From DASRDU01 sp035560235 (GTDB lineage Bacteria; Acidobacteriota; Blastocatellia; RBC074): DNA of 24,573 nt. Of the stretch, positions 18,507 through 24,573 are shown one piece after another (position 1 is the stretch's first letter; each line of letters begins with the position of its first letter). Below the pieces are notes generated by a model that did not search any database, had not been told where the DNA came from, and worked only from the letters and a program-made list of their open reading frames with translations. The position numbers and the translations under genes are program-made. The DNA is taken from the NCBI GenBank assembly GCA_035560235.1, contig DATMAG010000058.1, forward strand, positions 1-24,573, written 5' to 3'.

Positions 18507-19007
18507 CGGTGAAACTCTCGTTGCGTTGTGCTGATGACGAGTTTCAAGAGCCACAAAGACTCCTGCGCATCTGAAGCAATTGCTTCCGGCCACCTTTACT
18601 CCAAAGGCTGGCGGGACAGGAGGCCATCACCTCCTGCCCTCTCTCGATGCCCGACAGGGATATACGGTCGGCAGGTCAGCTTGTGCGGACTTTTGTTTCG
18701 TGTCGCGCCTGTGACGAGTGCGGGCGCTGCCACAGCAGCCTCTGATGCAACGCCCGCCGCGAAGCAGGAGACCACCAGCGCATATGCCCCGGCCGCTGAA
18801 CCGGCCTGCCTGCCCTGCCTGACCGGCAGGCAGGCGGCAGCGTCCGTCCGGAGCCTGCAGTCGCGTCAGGTTCGTCCAGTGGATTCAACAGTCTGGCTGC
18901 GATTCCTGTTTTGTGCGAAAGGGGAAGGTGACGACACTCCGGCGAAGTTCACGCTGCGCACCTGTAGTGAAAGTTGCCGTAGTTGTTCGTGACAGGAGGA
19001 TTTCGAT
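18507..19007. other. about 500 bases of the element without a confident gene
   Basis: A plus frame of 154 codons is open at 18528-18992 but has Ser/Arg/Cys-rich composition, no clear ribosome site before its first ATG and no recognised domain. I treat it as non-coding or degraded coding DNA. The stretch includes an inverted repeat GAAACTC (18511-18517) / GAGTTTC (18539-18545) and palindrome copy 3. The ribosome site of the next gene (AGGAGG, about 18995-19000) is at the end. Confidence 0.5.
18804..18835. repeat. GC-rich palindrome, copy 3
   Basis: The core at 18814-18834 differs from the consensus by one base (centre ACCGG for TCCGG), with an extra CCTGCCTGCC unit to its left. It is in frame in the doubtful 18528-18992 frame and reads ACLPCLTGRQAA. 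No stop codon is present in any of the six frames. Confidence 0.8.
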
Positions 19008-19391
19008 ATGACTCAGCGTGAAATCGTCGAGAAATTCATCTACAGGAAGTCCGCAGCCAGCGGGCGACTTGTTTCGACCGGCACGCAGTTGATCTCAAAC
19101 GGGGTACTGATCGCTTTCTGGCGTAATGGTTGCATCGTGATGCTGGGACAGGCAGGCCTGCCTGTCCGGCAGGCAGGCGTTCGCCGCAATGCAGATGGCA
19201 GTTTCACCAGCCTGAGTCCATTCATCACACGACACTGTAATTTTCTGCTTCATCGTCTCAGGAGCTGCACGCAGGAATGGCAAATGCTTACTCCGTTTGC
19301 GAATCCGGTACCTGAAGAGGTTGTCTTTGCTCGTGTAAATGAAACTACAGCAGGTGCCTGCTGCACCCCGATCGTTTGTGACTGGCGGTAG
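19008..19391 (+). CDS. small hypothetical protein of the integrated element
   Basis: I do not recognise this 127-residue protein. It begins MTQREIVEKFIYRKSAASGRLVSTGTQLISNGVLIAFWRNGCIVML, which reads like a small soluble beta-rich protein, and contains one palindrome translated in frame as GQAGLPVRQAG at residues about 47-57. After this, RRNADGSFTSLSPFITRHCNFLLHRL continues a protein-like pattern, while the last 40 residues are less convincing. AGGAGG seven to eight bases before the ATG is a strong ribosome site and the main support. It is the last gene before the right end of the element. Confidence 0.6.
   Translation: MTQREIVEKFIYRKSAASGRLVSTGTQLISNGVLIAFWRNGCIVMLGQAGLPVRQAGVRRNADGSFTSLSPFITRHCNFLLHRLRSCTQEWQMLTPFANPVPEEVVFARVNETTAGACCTPIVCDWR
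19146..19177. repeat. GC-rich palindrome, copy 4
   Basis: The core (19157-19177) is the exact consensus, arms CCTGCCTG and CAGGCAGG around TCCGG, preceded by the half-unit GGACAGGCAGG. With it, ACAGGCAGG/CCTGCCTGT forms a further perfect 18-base palindrome. It is in frame in the 19008-19391 gene and free of stops in all frames. Confidence 0.87.
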
Positions 19392-19489
19392 TCGAAGATG
19401 CAGTAGCGCGCAGGATCGTTCGTCAACCTGCATCGCAGCAGCGAGAGCAGTGCCGGAAAATAAGGCTGATTCAAACTGAAACCGGAGTG

Positions 19490-19509
19490 AAAGTGTCACC
19501 GGTGACACT
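19490..19509. promoter_or_regulatory. perfect 18-base palindrome near the right end of the element
   Basis: AGTGTCACC (19492-19500) is followed directly by GGTGACACT (19501-19509). The 12-mer AAAGTGTCACCG and the later GACACT are shared with the site at 16324-16344, in the same orientation. Each lies 130-140 bases inside an attachment repeat. Confidence 0.55.
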
Positions 19510-19648
19510 CTGGCACTGCTGCCTGACGTGTCAGAGGATGCTGCCGGTGGCTTCAATAAACCATTGAAAGGGTGTGACGCTTCATCGCTGCTCGCGGCCC
19601 GAGTCCTGTGTAGAGCGGAAGAAACAGACACCGGGCGATTGAGAAGAT

Positions 19649-19747
<99 letters not shown>

Positions 19748-19761
19748 ACTGTCAGGGAGCG

Positions 19762-19790
19762 ATTCTAAAGCACCAGTGCGCGAAAAGAAA
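19762..19790 (-). promoter_or_regulatory. possible selC promoter
   Basis: On the minus strand TAGAAT (19767-19762) matches five of six minus-10 bases and lies 15 bases before the tRNA 5' end. The minus-35 position 17 bases upstream (TTTCTT) is poor and overlaps the adjoining terminator stem. Confidence 0.3.
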
Positions 19791-19826
19791 AACGGGAAGC
19801 AGACTGAATTCCTGCTTCCCGTTTTT
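19788..19826. terminator. bidirectional intrinsic terminator
   Basis: A perfect 15-pair stem, AAAAACGGGAAGCAG (19788-19802) with its complement at 19812-19826, encloses a 9-base loop and ends in a T-run on both strands. It lies 21 bases beyond the stop of the minus-strand receiver-like gene and just upstream of selC, insulating the tRNA. Confidence 0.92.
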
Positions 19827-19847
19827 CTTTTTCTGAACCGGAATGAT

Positions 19848-20384
19848 TTACAGCATCTTCCTGGCATTGCGCTGATCCCTGCCGGACGAGGTCAGGCGGC
19901 GGCGCGCCAGGGAGATCAGGTCGGACTGGCTGCACGGCATGGCACGGTAGGCCGGAAGCACTCCGGTCAGCGCCGGATCTGAAGCCAGACGGCTGGCCTG
20001 GACGAGGACGGAAATGCTTTCGCATCCCGCGCTGGAACGCAGGCTGCGCAGAACCTCGACAATGTCTGCTGCGCTCACATCAACCACTGCCAGATCGTGT
20101 CCGCAGCGACAGGCGAGACCCAGATCGGCAGGTGAGGTGATGCAGGTTACCTCCACTCTGCCGGTATCGAGCAGGGCGCGCAAACTGGCGGCGCGTTCAA
20201 CTGAATCCGTGATAATCAGCAACTTCGAACCGGAGGATTTCCTGCTGGCCGGAGTCGGCTGCACTCTGAACTCGTTTCCTGTTGGTACTGGGGTCATCAT
20301 AACCGCGATTCCTGTGTTACCTGGCCTGTTCATCAGAATATACTGAGAGATGACGCCTGTGCTGCTGGCGGCCATCTCCGACAA
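19848..20384 (-). CDS. receiver-like (response-regulator REC) protein
   Basis: Up to 178 residues: a 50-residue low-complexity N-terminal segment, then one receiver-like domain (KLLIITDSVERAASLRALL, then HDLAVVDVSAADIVEVLRSLR, then SVLVQASRLASDP). The likely phosphoacceptor is the Asp in VVDVS, and the first acidic residue is in ITDSVE, where two acidic residues are usual. Gln replaces the usual Thr/Ser-x-Lys near VLVQAS, so phosphorylation may be lost or altered. No output domain follows; the C-terminus is a basic tail. The start is uncertain: TTG at 20384, ATG at 20375, or ATG at 20300, the last having AGGA nine bases upstream. A role as a stand-alone or degenerate receiver is inferred from fold only. 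Confidence 0.6.
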   Translation of the reverse strand: MSEMAASSTGVISQYILMNRPGNTGIAVMMTPVPTGNEFRVQPTPASRKSSGSKLLIITDSVERAASLRALLDTGRVEVTCITSPADLGLACRCGHDLAVVDVSAADIVEVLRSLRSSAGCESISVLVQASRLASDPALTGVLPAYRAMPCSQSDLISLARRRLTSSGRDQRNARKML

Positions 20385-20862
20385 TGATTACCAGCTTGCC
20401 TGATAAATGAGCTCAGGTGACCGTAATATTCCCGGACAAATTTTTACCGGCGGAACCTCAAGGAACAATCAAGGGTGGAAAAGGGGCGGCAGCAGGCCGA
20501 CAAAACAGCTTTCCGATCCGGGCAAAAGGCACCAGGACACGGAACGACCGTTAAGCCAGCAACAACCGGGGCGGTTTGAAACAGGGATTTTAGGGCTGAG
20601 CAAGAATCCCACCAGGCGAAGGTTTTGTCAACGGAAAATGTGACTGAAACGGAATTTTTCCGTGAAATCAGGCGGTCGAACCAGAGAGCCTTCAAATTTT
20701 CCCGATGCATCTGACGGATGCCAGACTTCGGAGAATGGTCTGCTTGTTGCTGTCTGCCCGGTTTGCTATAGTGCCCGCCGGGAACAATCACCCGCATTTC
20801 GATAACAGATTATGCGCACCAGCGAAGACAGGTGCGCGACACCTTCCCTTTATTCAGCGTGA
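20385..20862. other. 478-base intergenic region
   Basis: No coding frame is convincing; the longest plus frame (20407-20643) is Arg/Gln-rich and lacks a ribosome site. On the minus strand TTGACA (20631-20626) with GATTCT 17 bases on is a possible promoter for the receiver-like gene. GGGATT/AATCCC (about 20583-20609) can pair. Near mazG, GCGCACC (20814-20820) pairs with GGTGCGC (20831-20837) over a 10-base loop. I recognise no known riboswitch or small RNA. Confidence 0.5.
20744..20772 (+). promoter_or_regulatory. candidate promoter for mazG
   Basis: TTGTTG (20744-20749) and TATAGT (20767-20772) are separated by 17 bases. Transcription would begin about 80 bases before the mazG start and include the GCGCACC/GGTGCGC leader hairpin. 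Confidence 0.45.
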
Positions 20863-21699
20863 ATGAATCAGAAGAAAACATTTCAGGATCTGATGGAGAT
20901 GATGGCCCGGTTGCGCGCGCCGGAAGGCTGCCCCTGGGATCGGGAGCAGAATTACGCGACGCTCGCGCCGATGCTGATTGAAGAGGCTTACGAAGTCATC
21001 GAAGCCGCCGAAGCTGAGGACTGGGCCGAATTGCGCGATGAACTCGGTGACCTGCTCTTTCAGATTGTCTTTTACGGCCAGGTTGCAGCGGAGAGCGGAC
21101 ACTTCGACCTGCACGATTCGATCACCCGCGTTCACGAAAAGATGACGCGCCGCCATCCGCACGTCTTTGGCGAAAGCAGGGTCGAAAACACCGCCGAAGT
21201 GCTGGCCAGATGGGAAGCGATCAAAGCTGAAGAACGCAAGGCCGCAGGCAAAACCGAAGATCAGCACAAATCGCTGCTCGACGGAGTGTCAAAAAAGATT
21301 CCTGCGCTGCTTGAAGCGCATCAGTTGACAACCAAGGCCGCGCGCGTCGGTTTCGACTGGCCGCGCATTGAAGACGTTTTTGACAAACTGGCCGAAGAAC
21401 TCAGTGAACTGCGCGCCGAAATTGACCGCCCTGAACGCGATCAGGCCGCCGTTGCTGAAGAAGTCGGTGATCTGCTCTTTGTCGCCGCCAACATTGCGCG
21501 ACAGCTTGGCGTTGAGCCTGAAATGGCGCTCAAGGCCGCCAATCGCAAATTCCGCCGCCGCTTCAGCTACGTTGAGCAGCGGCTGGCCGAACAGGGACGC
21601 ACCTGCGCTGGGGCCACGCTCGCCGAAATGGATGAGTTCTGGAACGAAATCAGGGCGCAGGATAAAACGCCAGATAAAGAGCAATGGAATACGGATTGA
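20863..21699 (+). CDS. mazG: nucleoside triphosphate pyrophosphohydrolase MazG
   Basis: This 278-residue enzyme hydrolyses nucleoside triphosphates to monophosphates and pyrophosphate, cleaning non-canonical nucleotides. Two tandem MazG domains are visible. The first has RAPEGCPWDREQNYATLAPMLIEEAYEV with the magnesium-binding EExxE (Glu40, Glu41, Glu44) and ExxD (Glu60, Asp63) set. The second has GFDWPRIEDVFDKLAEELSELRAEI and EEVGDLLFVAANIAR. RRFSYVEQRLAEQG is the usual C-terminal signature. The last residues (EQWNTD) and the stop lie inside an inverted-repeat arm, so the tail is repeat-derived. No strong ribosome site is visible before ATG. Confidence 0.93.
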   Translation: MNQKKTFQDLMEMMARLRAPEGCPWDREQNYATLAPMLIEEAYEVIEAAEAEDWAELRDELGDLLFQIVFYGQVAAESGHFDLHDSITRVHEKMTRRHPHVFGESRVENTAEVLARWEAIKAEERKAAGKTEDQHKSLLDGVSKKIPALLEAHQLTTKAARVGFDWPRIEDVFDKLAEELSELRAEIDRPERDQAAVAEEVGDLLFVAANIARQLGVEPEMALKAANRKFRRRFSYVEQRLAEQGRTCAGATLAEMDEFWNEIRAQDKTPDKEQWNTD

Positions 21700-21863
21700 A
21701 CAGATGCGGCAGATCAGCGCGGATCATCTGTTTTCATCAGCCCTGAGCTGCTGAATCCGCGTTCTGTTTACTGTCTGAAAATGGAATACGGATGAAACTG
21801 ATGCAGCAGATCAAAACAGATGATCCGGATTGATCTGCCGCATCTGTTGAGTCCGTATTCCAT
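21684..21863. repeat. inverted repeat (E) overlapping the mazG 3' end
   Basis: Arms 21684-21716 and 21831-21863 match at 31 of 33 positions after reverse complement. A third, direct, partial copy lies at about 21780-21813, so the loop also contains repeat sequence. The left arm provides the last mazG codons and its TGA; the right arm ends 22 bases before the glycosyltransferase start. Confidence 0.85.
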
Positions 21864-21885
21864 CACTGAATTTGAGCAGCGCCTT

Positions 21886-22587
21886 ATGAAAGATGCTCTG
21901 GTCGTGATGGCAAAAGCTCCGGTCGAAGGCGAAGTCAAAACGCGCCTGATCGGCACGCTTGGCGCGGCAAACGCGATGAAACTTTATGTCGCGTTTCTGA
22001 ACGACACCTTTGCGCTGGCCGAAGCCGTGCGTGATGAAATTGAAGCCGAAGCTGAAGAGGCTGAGATTGATTACACACTGTCAGTCGTGCTGAATTACAC
22101 GCCCGCAGGCGCTGAAGAAGCTTTTGAGCAGGTCGAGCGCGAAGGCTCGCTGATGATGCCGCAGCGCGGCGCTGATCTGGGCGAACGCCTGACGAACTGT
22201 TTTGCTGAACTGTTCGCGGCGGGTTATGAATCGGTCGTCGTGATCGGCGGTGACAGCCCGACGCTGCCGGGCGAATATCTCGCTGACGCCTTCGATGCGC
22301 TGGAAGATGAAAACACCGTTGTCATTGGCCCGACCACAGACGGCGGTTATTACCTGATCGGCTTGCGGCAGTTGCACCGCAGTCTTTTTGAGAACATTCC
22401 CTGGAGCACGGAGCAGACGCTCGCCGCCACGCAACAGCGCGCGAACGAAAGCGGATTGAAAATCGTCCTGCTGCCTGAATGGTACGACGTGGACACGCCG
22501 GAAGCGCTGGCACAACTGAGAACTGATCTGAAGGCTGACACTGAAACCGCGCCCTTCACCCGGCGCTTTCTGAAATCGCTGAAGTAA
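21886..22587 (+). CDS. DUF2064/TIGR04282-type glycosyltransferase-like protein
   Basis: This 233-residue protein has a nucleotide-diphospho-sugar transferase fold of the TIGR04282 (DUF2064, CofC-related) group. Motifs are ALVVMAKAPVEGEVKTRL at the start, RGADLGERLTNCF, VVIGGDSPTLPGEYL and VVIGPTTDGGYYLIGL, then WSTEQTL and WYDVDTPEALAQL at the end. The GGDSP aspartate probably binds the metal-nucleotide. The function of the family is not settled. The start is taken at MKDALVVMAKAP (21886); an upstream ATG at 21820 would lie in the repeat. The ribosome site is weak. It is 25 bases before the ABC permease. Confidence 0.82.
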   Translation: MKDALVVMAKAPVEGEVKTRLIGTLGAANAMKLYVAFLNDTFALAEAVRDEIEAEAEEAEIDYTLSVVLNYTPAGAEEAFEQVEREGSLMMPQRGADLGERLTNCFAELFAAGYESVVVIGGDSPTLPGEYLADAFDALEDENTVVIGPTTDGGYYLIGLRQLHRSLFENIPWSTEQTLAATQQRANESGLKIVLLPEWYDVDTPEALAQLRTDLKADTETAPFTRRFLKSLK

Positions 22588-22612
22588 GACAGGCCACCGG
22601 AGCGACAACCCA

Positions 22613-23884
22613 ATGGACAAAATCCTGGCGATCATCAAACGCGAATACCTGGTGCGGGTCAGATCGAAAGGCTTCATCATCGGCACAATTCTCAGCCCGC
22701 TGCTGATGGCTTCATTCATTCTCGTGCCGACCATGCTGATCAGCAAAGGCGAACGCGCCACGCACCGCATCATCGTCCTCAACCGCACCGGAGACGCCGC
22801 GCTTGGCGAACGCGCAAGGCAGGAGCTGACAAAAAAGGATGAGGACAAAACCGTAAAGTCAGACCGCTTTGAAATCACCATTGAAAACATCAGCGACGCG
22901 CAGCTTGACGCGCGCAAGCGGGAACTCAATCAGGAAATCACGGCCAGCAGACTTGAAGCCTATGTCGAAGTGCCGCCCGATGTGCTGAAGGAAGGAAAGA
23001 TTTATTACCACGCCAAAAATGTCAGCGACTTCATCGGCAGCCGCCGCGTCGAAAACGCCTTCAGCAAAGCCGTCGTCGAACGCCGCATGGCGCTGGCCGG
23101 AATTGATCCGGCAAAGGTCAACGAACTGAGTAAGGAAGTTGATCTGGAAACGATCAATGAACACGGCGAGAAGGAAGAAGGGCAGTCGTTCATTCTGGCC
23201 TACGCGCTGCTGATAATTATTTACATCACGACGCTGGTTTACGGCATTATGGTCATGCGCGGCGTGGTCGAGGAAAAACAGTCGCGCATCATCGAAGTCC
23301 TGCTCTCCTCGGTCAGGCCCTTTCAACTGATGCTCGGCAAACTGTTCGGCATCGGCCTGGTCGCGCTGACGCAATACATCACCTGGGCCGTGTGCGCGCT
23401 GGTCATCAGTGGACTGGCGGCGACTCAGGCTCTCGCTTTCGGCAGTTTCAGGATGCCGCAGATTCCGGTGATGACGATGGTCTTTTTCGTCGTCTACTTT
23501 CTGCTTGGCTATTTTCTGTACGCGACGCTTTACCTGGTGGTTGGCGCGATTGTTTCAAGCGAAGAGGACGGGCAGCAGATGCAGATGCCGGTGACGTTCA
23601 GCATCGTCATTCCGATGGTGATTTCATCCTCAGTGCTGCGCAATCCGGACAGCGTCTTTTCAACGGTGATGTCGCTGATTCCGATCTTCAGCCCGATTCT
23701 GATGTTCCTGCGCATCACGGTCAAGCAGCCGCCCTGGTGGCAGATTGGCCTGTCAATCGTGCTGCTCATCGCCACGATTATCGGGATCGCGTGGCTGGCC
23801 GCGAAAATTTATCGCATCGGCGTGCTGATGTACGGCAAACGCCCGACGCTGCCTGAACTGGCGAAGTGGCTGAAGTACAGTTAA
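22613..23884 (+). CDS. NatB-type ABC-2 transporter permease
   Basis: This 423-residue membrane protein matches the ABC-2/NatB (COG1668-type) permeases. It has one N-terminal TM helix (GFIIGTILSPLLMASFILVPTM, about residues 21-42), then about 150 mostly polar residues predicted outside the membrane, and roughly six C-terminal hydrophobic helices from about residue 190. A typical EEKQSRIIEVLLSSVRPFQLMLGKLFGIG loop follows the second helix. The usual partner ATPase (NatA-like) is not adjacent: the upstream gene is a glycosyltransferase and the window shows none. GGAG lies 10 bases before the ATG. The substrate (possibly sodium or a small molecule) is unknown. Confidence 0.85.
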   Translation: MDKILAIIKREYLVRVRSKGFIIGTILSPLLMASFILVPTMLISKGERATHRIIVLNRTGDAALGERARQELTKKDEDKTVKSDRFEITIENISDAQLDARKRELNQEITASRLEAYVEVPPDVLKEGKIYYHAKNVSDFIGSRRVENAFSKAVVERRMALAGIDPAKVNELSKEVDLETINEHGEKEEGQSFILAYALLIIIYITTLVYGIMVMRGVVEEKQSRIIEVLLSSVRPFQLMLGKLFGIGLVALTQYITWAVCALVISGLAATQALAFGSFRMPQIPVMTMVFFVVYFLLGYFLYATLYLVVGAIVSSEEDGQQMQMPVTFSIVIPMVISSSVLRNPDSVFSTVMSLIPIFSPILMFLRITVKQPPWWQIGLSIVLLIATIIGIAWLAAKIYRIGVLMYGKRPTLPELAKWLKYS

Positions 23885-23910
23885 GCAGGCTGCAAAGAAT
23901 TTTGTGGCAA

Positions 23911-24000
23911 CCACGAAGAGACGAAGAACACGAAAGGGAATAAACCTGGCCACCTCTGCAGTCCTGCCTTTTCTCCTTCGTGTTCTTCGTCTCTTCGTGG
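23911..24000. repeat. intergenic inverted repeat (F)
   Basis: Perfect 24-base arms at 23911-23934 and 23977-24000; the left arm starts CCACGAAGAGACGAAGAACA. Each arm is built from repeated ACGAAG-like units. The repeat lies between the ABC permease and the convergent stress-protein gene and may serve as a shared terminator, although no long T-run follows. Confidence 0.9.
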
Positions 24001-24036
24001 TGAAAGAGCTTTTGTCAGTCGCAATCAGGTCAGAAC

Positions 24037-24417
24037 TCAGCGATACAGAGACTCACCTCCCCAACTCTGCCATTCACGCTCGAAATATTCAGCATCAGCT
24101 TCAGTGCGTGCGCGAACGCCCAGGACAATGCCGCCTGCTGCCAGCCCGCGTTCATAATCGGCTGCGCGTTCCTTTGGCAGACCGGCCCCGGCCAGAGCCT
24201 CAGACACGCCGCCCGTCAGACCGCCCACGCCAGCCAGCGCTGCTGCCAGCGGGCCTGCAATGACCAGTCCTATCCCAGGCAGCGCAACGGTAACGGCAAT
24301 CGCAGCCACTGCGCCAATGGCTGTGCCAACTGCGCCGCCGACCTTCGCTCCTTCAGTCACGCTTTCGTCGGCTTTATTGCTGCGTTCAGTGACGGGGCCG
24401 TCTAAGGTACTCCCCAT
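24037..24417 (-). CDS. glycine-zipper, YflT/GSP17M-like stress protein (short)
   Basis: This 126-residue protein has a Gly/Ala-rich hydrophobic stretch (GAKVGGAVGTAIGAVAAIAVTVALPGIGLVIAGPLAAALAGVGGLTGGVSEAL), then LPKERAADYERGLAAGGIVLGVRARTEADAEYFEREWQSWGGESLY, the end pattern of proteins annotated as general stress protein 17M/YflT-like. Longer members usually begin with an additional YflT-like segment that is lacking here. The ATG (24417) has no ribosome site, and an in-frame stop lies about 30 bases upstream, so the N-terminal part may be lost. TTG at 24423 is an alternative start. The role is unknown; membrane association is likely from the zipper. Confidence 0.6.
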   Translation of the reverse strand: MGSTLDGPVTERSNKADESVTEGAKVGGAVGTAIGAVAAIAVTVALPGIGLVIAGPLAAALAGVGGLTGGVSEALAGAGLPKERAADYERGLAAGGIVLGVRARTEADAEYFEREWQSWGGESLYR

Positions 24418-24480
24418 TTTCAAGACAAAAACCCGGACAATTTACAGCGGATTTCATATGGGTGGGCAGGTGTAACCACA

Positions 24481-24573
24481 ATGCGTAAACCAGCCCCGGA
24501 TGTCCTGTACGGTCACCGCAGCGTGCGCTCGCCCCAGCGCACGCCTGAGCAGCAGCTTTGTCCGCGCGCCGAC
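24481..24573 (+). CDS. possible start of a gene running off the right edge
   Basis: AGGTG lies eight bases before an ATG at 24481, and the frame is open for 31 codons to the window end (MRKPAPDVLYGHRSVRSPQR). There is no recognisable domain. A perfect 9-pair hairpin (24521-24529 with 24536-24544) lies inside it, which is as likely to indicate non-coding sequence. Low confidence. Confidence 0.2.
   Translation, partial: MRKPAPDVLYGHRSVRSPQRTPEQQLCPRAD

Noticed and set aside
18528..18992. A 154-codon plus frame in the element as a gene
   Set aside because: Unnatural composition, no ribosome site and no domain; kept only as part of an unresolved stretch.
16655..19177. The repeated palindromes as a CRISPR array
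   Set aside because: Four copies at irregular spacing of 1 kb to 0.3 kb, variable length, inside genes, and no cas gene.
20385..20862. A riboswitch or structured RNA in the mazG upstream region
   Set aside because: Only short stems could be drawn; none matches a motif I know.

Overview
The window is a G+C-rich bacterial chromosome segment with densely packed, mostly plus-strand metabolic genes. It is interrupted by one small integrated element and punctuated by long inverted repeats in the spacers. The gene content suggests a soil-type heterotroph, perhaps an Acidobacteriota relative: an APC amino-acid permease, a phenylalanine/tyrosine catabolic set, a YtcJ-like amidohydrolase, secreted hydrolases and a selenocysteine tRNA. 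That taxon is inference only, because no rRNA or other phylogenetic marker is present.

Layout. 1-2040: an unresolved left edge, a tiny membrane zinc-ribbon protein and an overlapping diaminopimelate decarboxylase (lysA). 2139-8001: a secreted amidohydrolase, a DUF104-type antitoxin with a MazF/PemK-type toxin, an APC permease, an SDR oxidoreductase and a secreted alpha/beta hydrolase. 8127-16038: a divergent Lrp/AsnC regulator faces a class IV aminotransferase, an acetoacetyl/acetyl-CoA-synthetase-like ligase, phenylalanine 4-monooxygenase, 4-hydroxyphenylpyruvate dioxygenase, an iodotyrosine-deiodinase-like flavoprotein and homogentisate dioxygenase. Together these could take Phe to Tyr, 4-hydroxyphenylpyruvate, homogentisate and maleylacetoacetate, with the ligase able to activate the final acetoacetate. 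No maleylacetoacetate isomerase or fumarylacetoacetase is visible.

16125-19717: a cryptic integrated element of about 3.5 kb in the 3' half of the tRNA-Sec gene (selC, minus strand, 19649-19747). A perfect 69-bp direct repeat (16125-16193 and 19649-19717) runs from the tRNA CCA end to the 5' side of the anticodon stem. The element carries a tyrosine integrase broken by an amber codon and loss of its C-terminal tail, two hypothetical genes, and matching palindromes near both ends. It also holds four clustered copies of a stop-free GC-rich palindrome, three of them in open frames. This is the most unusual part of the window.

19788-24573: a strong terminator, a small receiver-like protein, mazG, a DUF2064/TIGR04282-type glycosyltransferase, a NatB-type ABC permease and a glycine-rich YflT/GSP17M-like stress protein. 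At least five spacers outside the element hold unrelated long inverted repeats; one supplies the last codons of mazG and another ends 7 nt before the deiodinase-like start codon.
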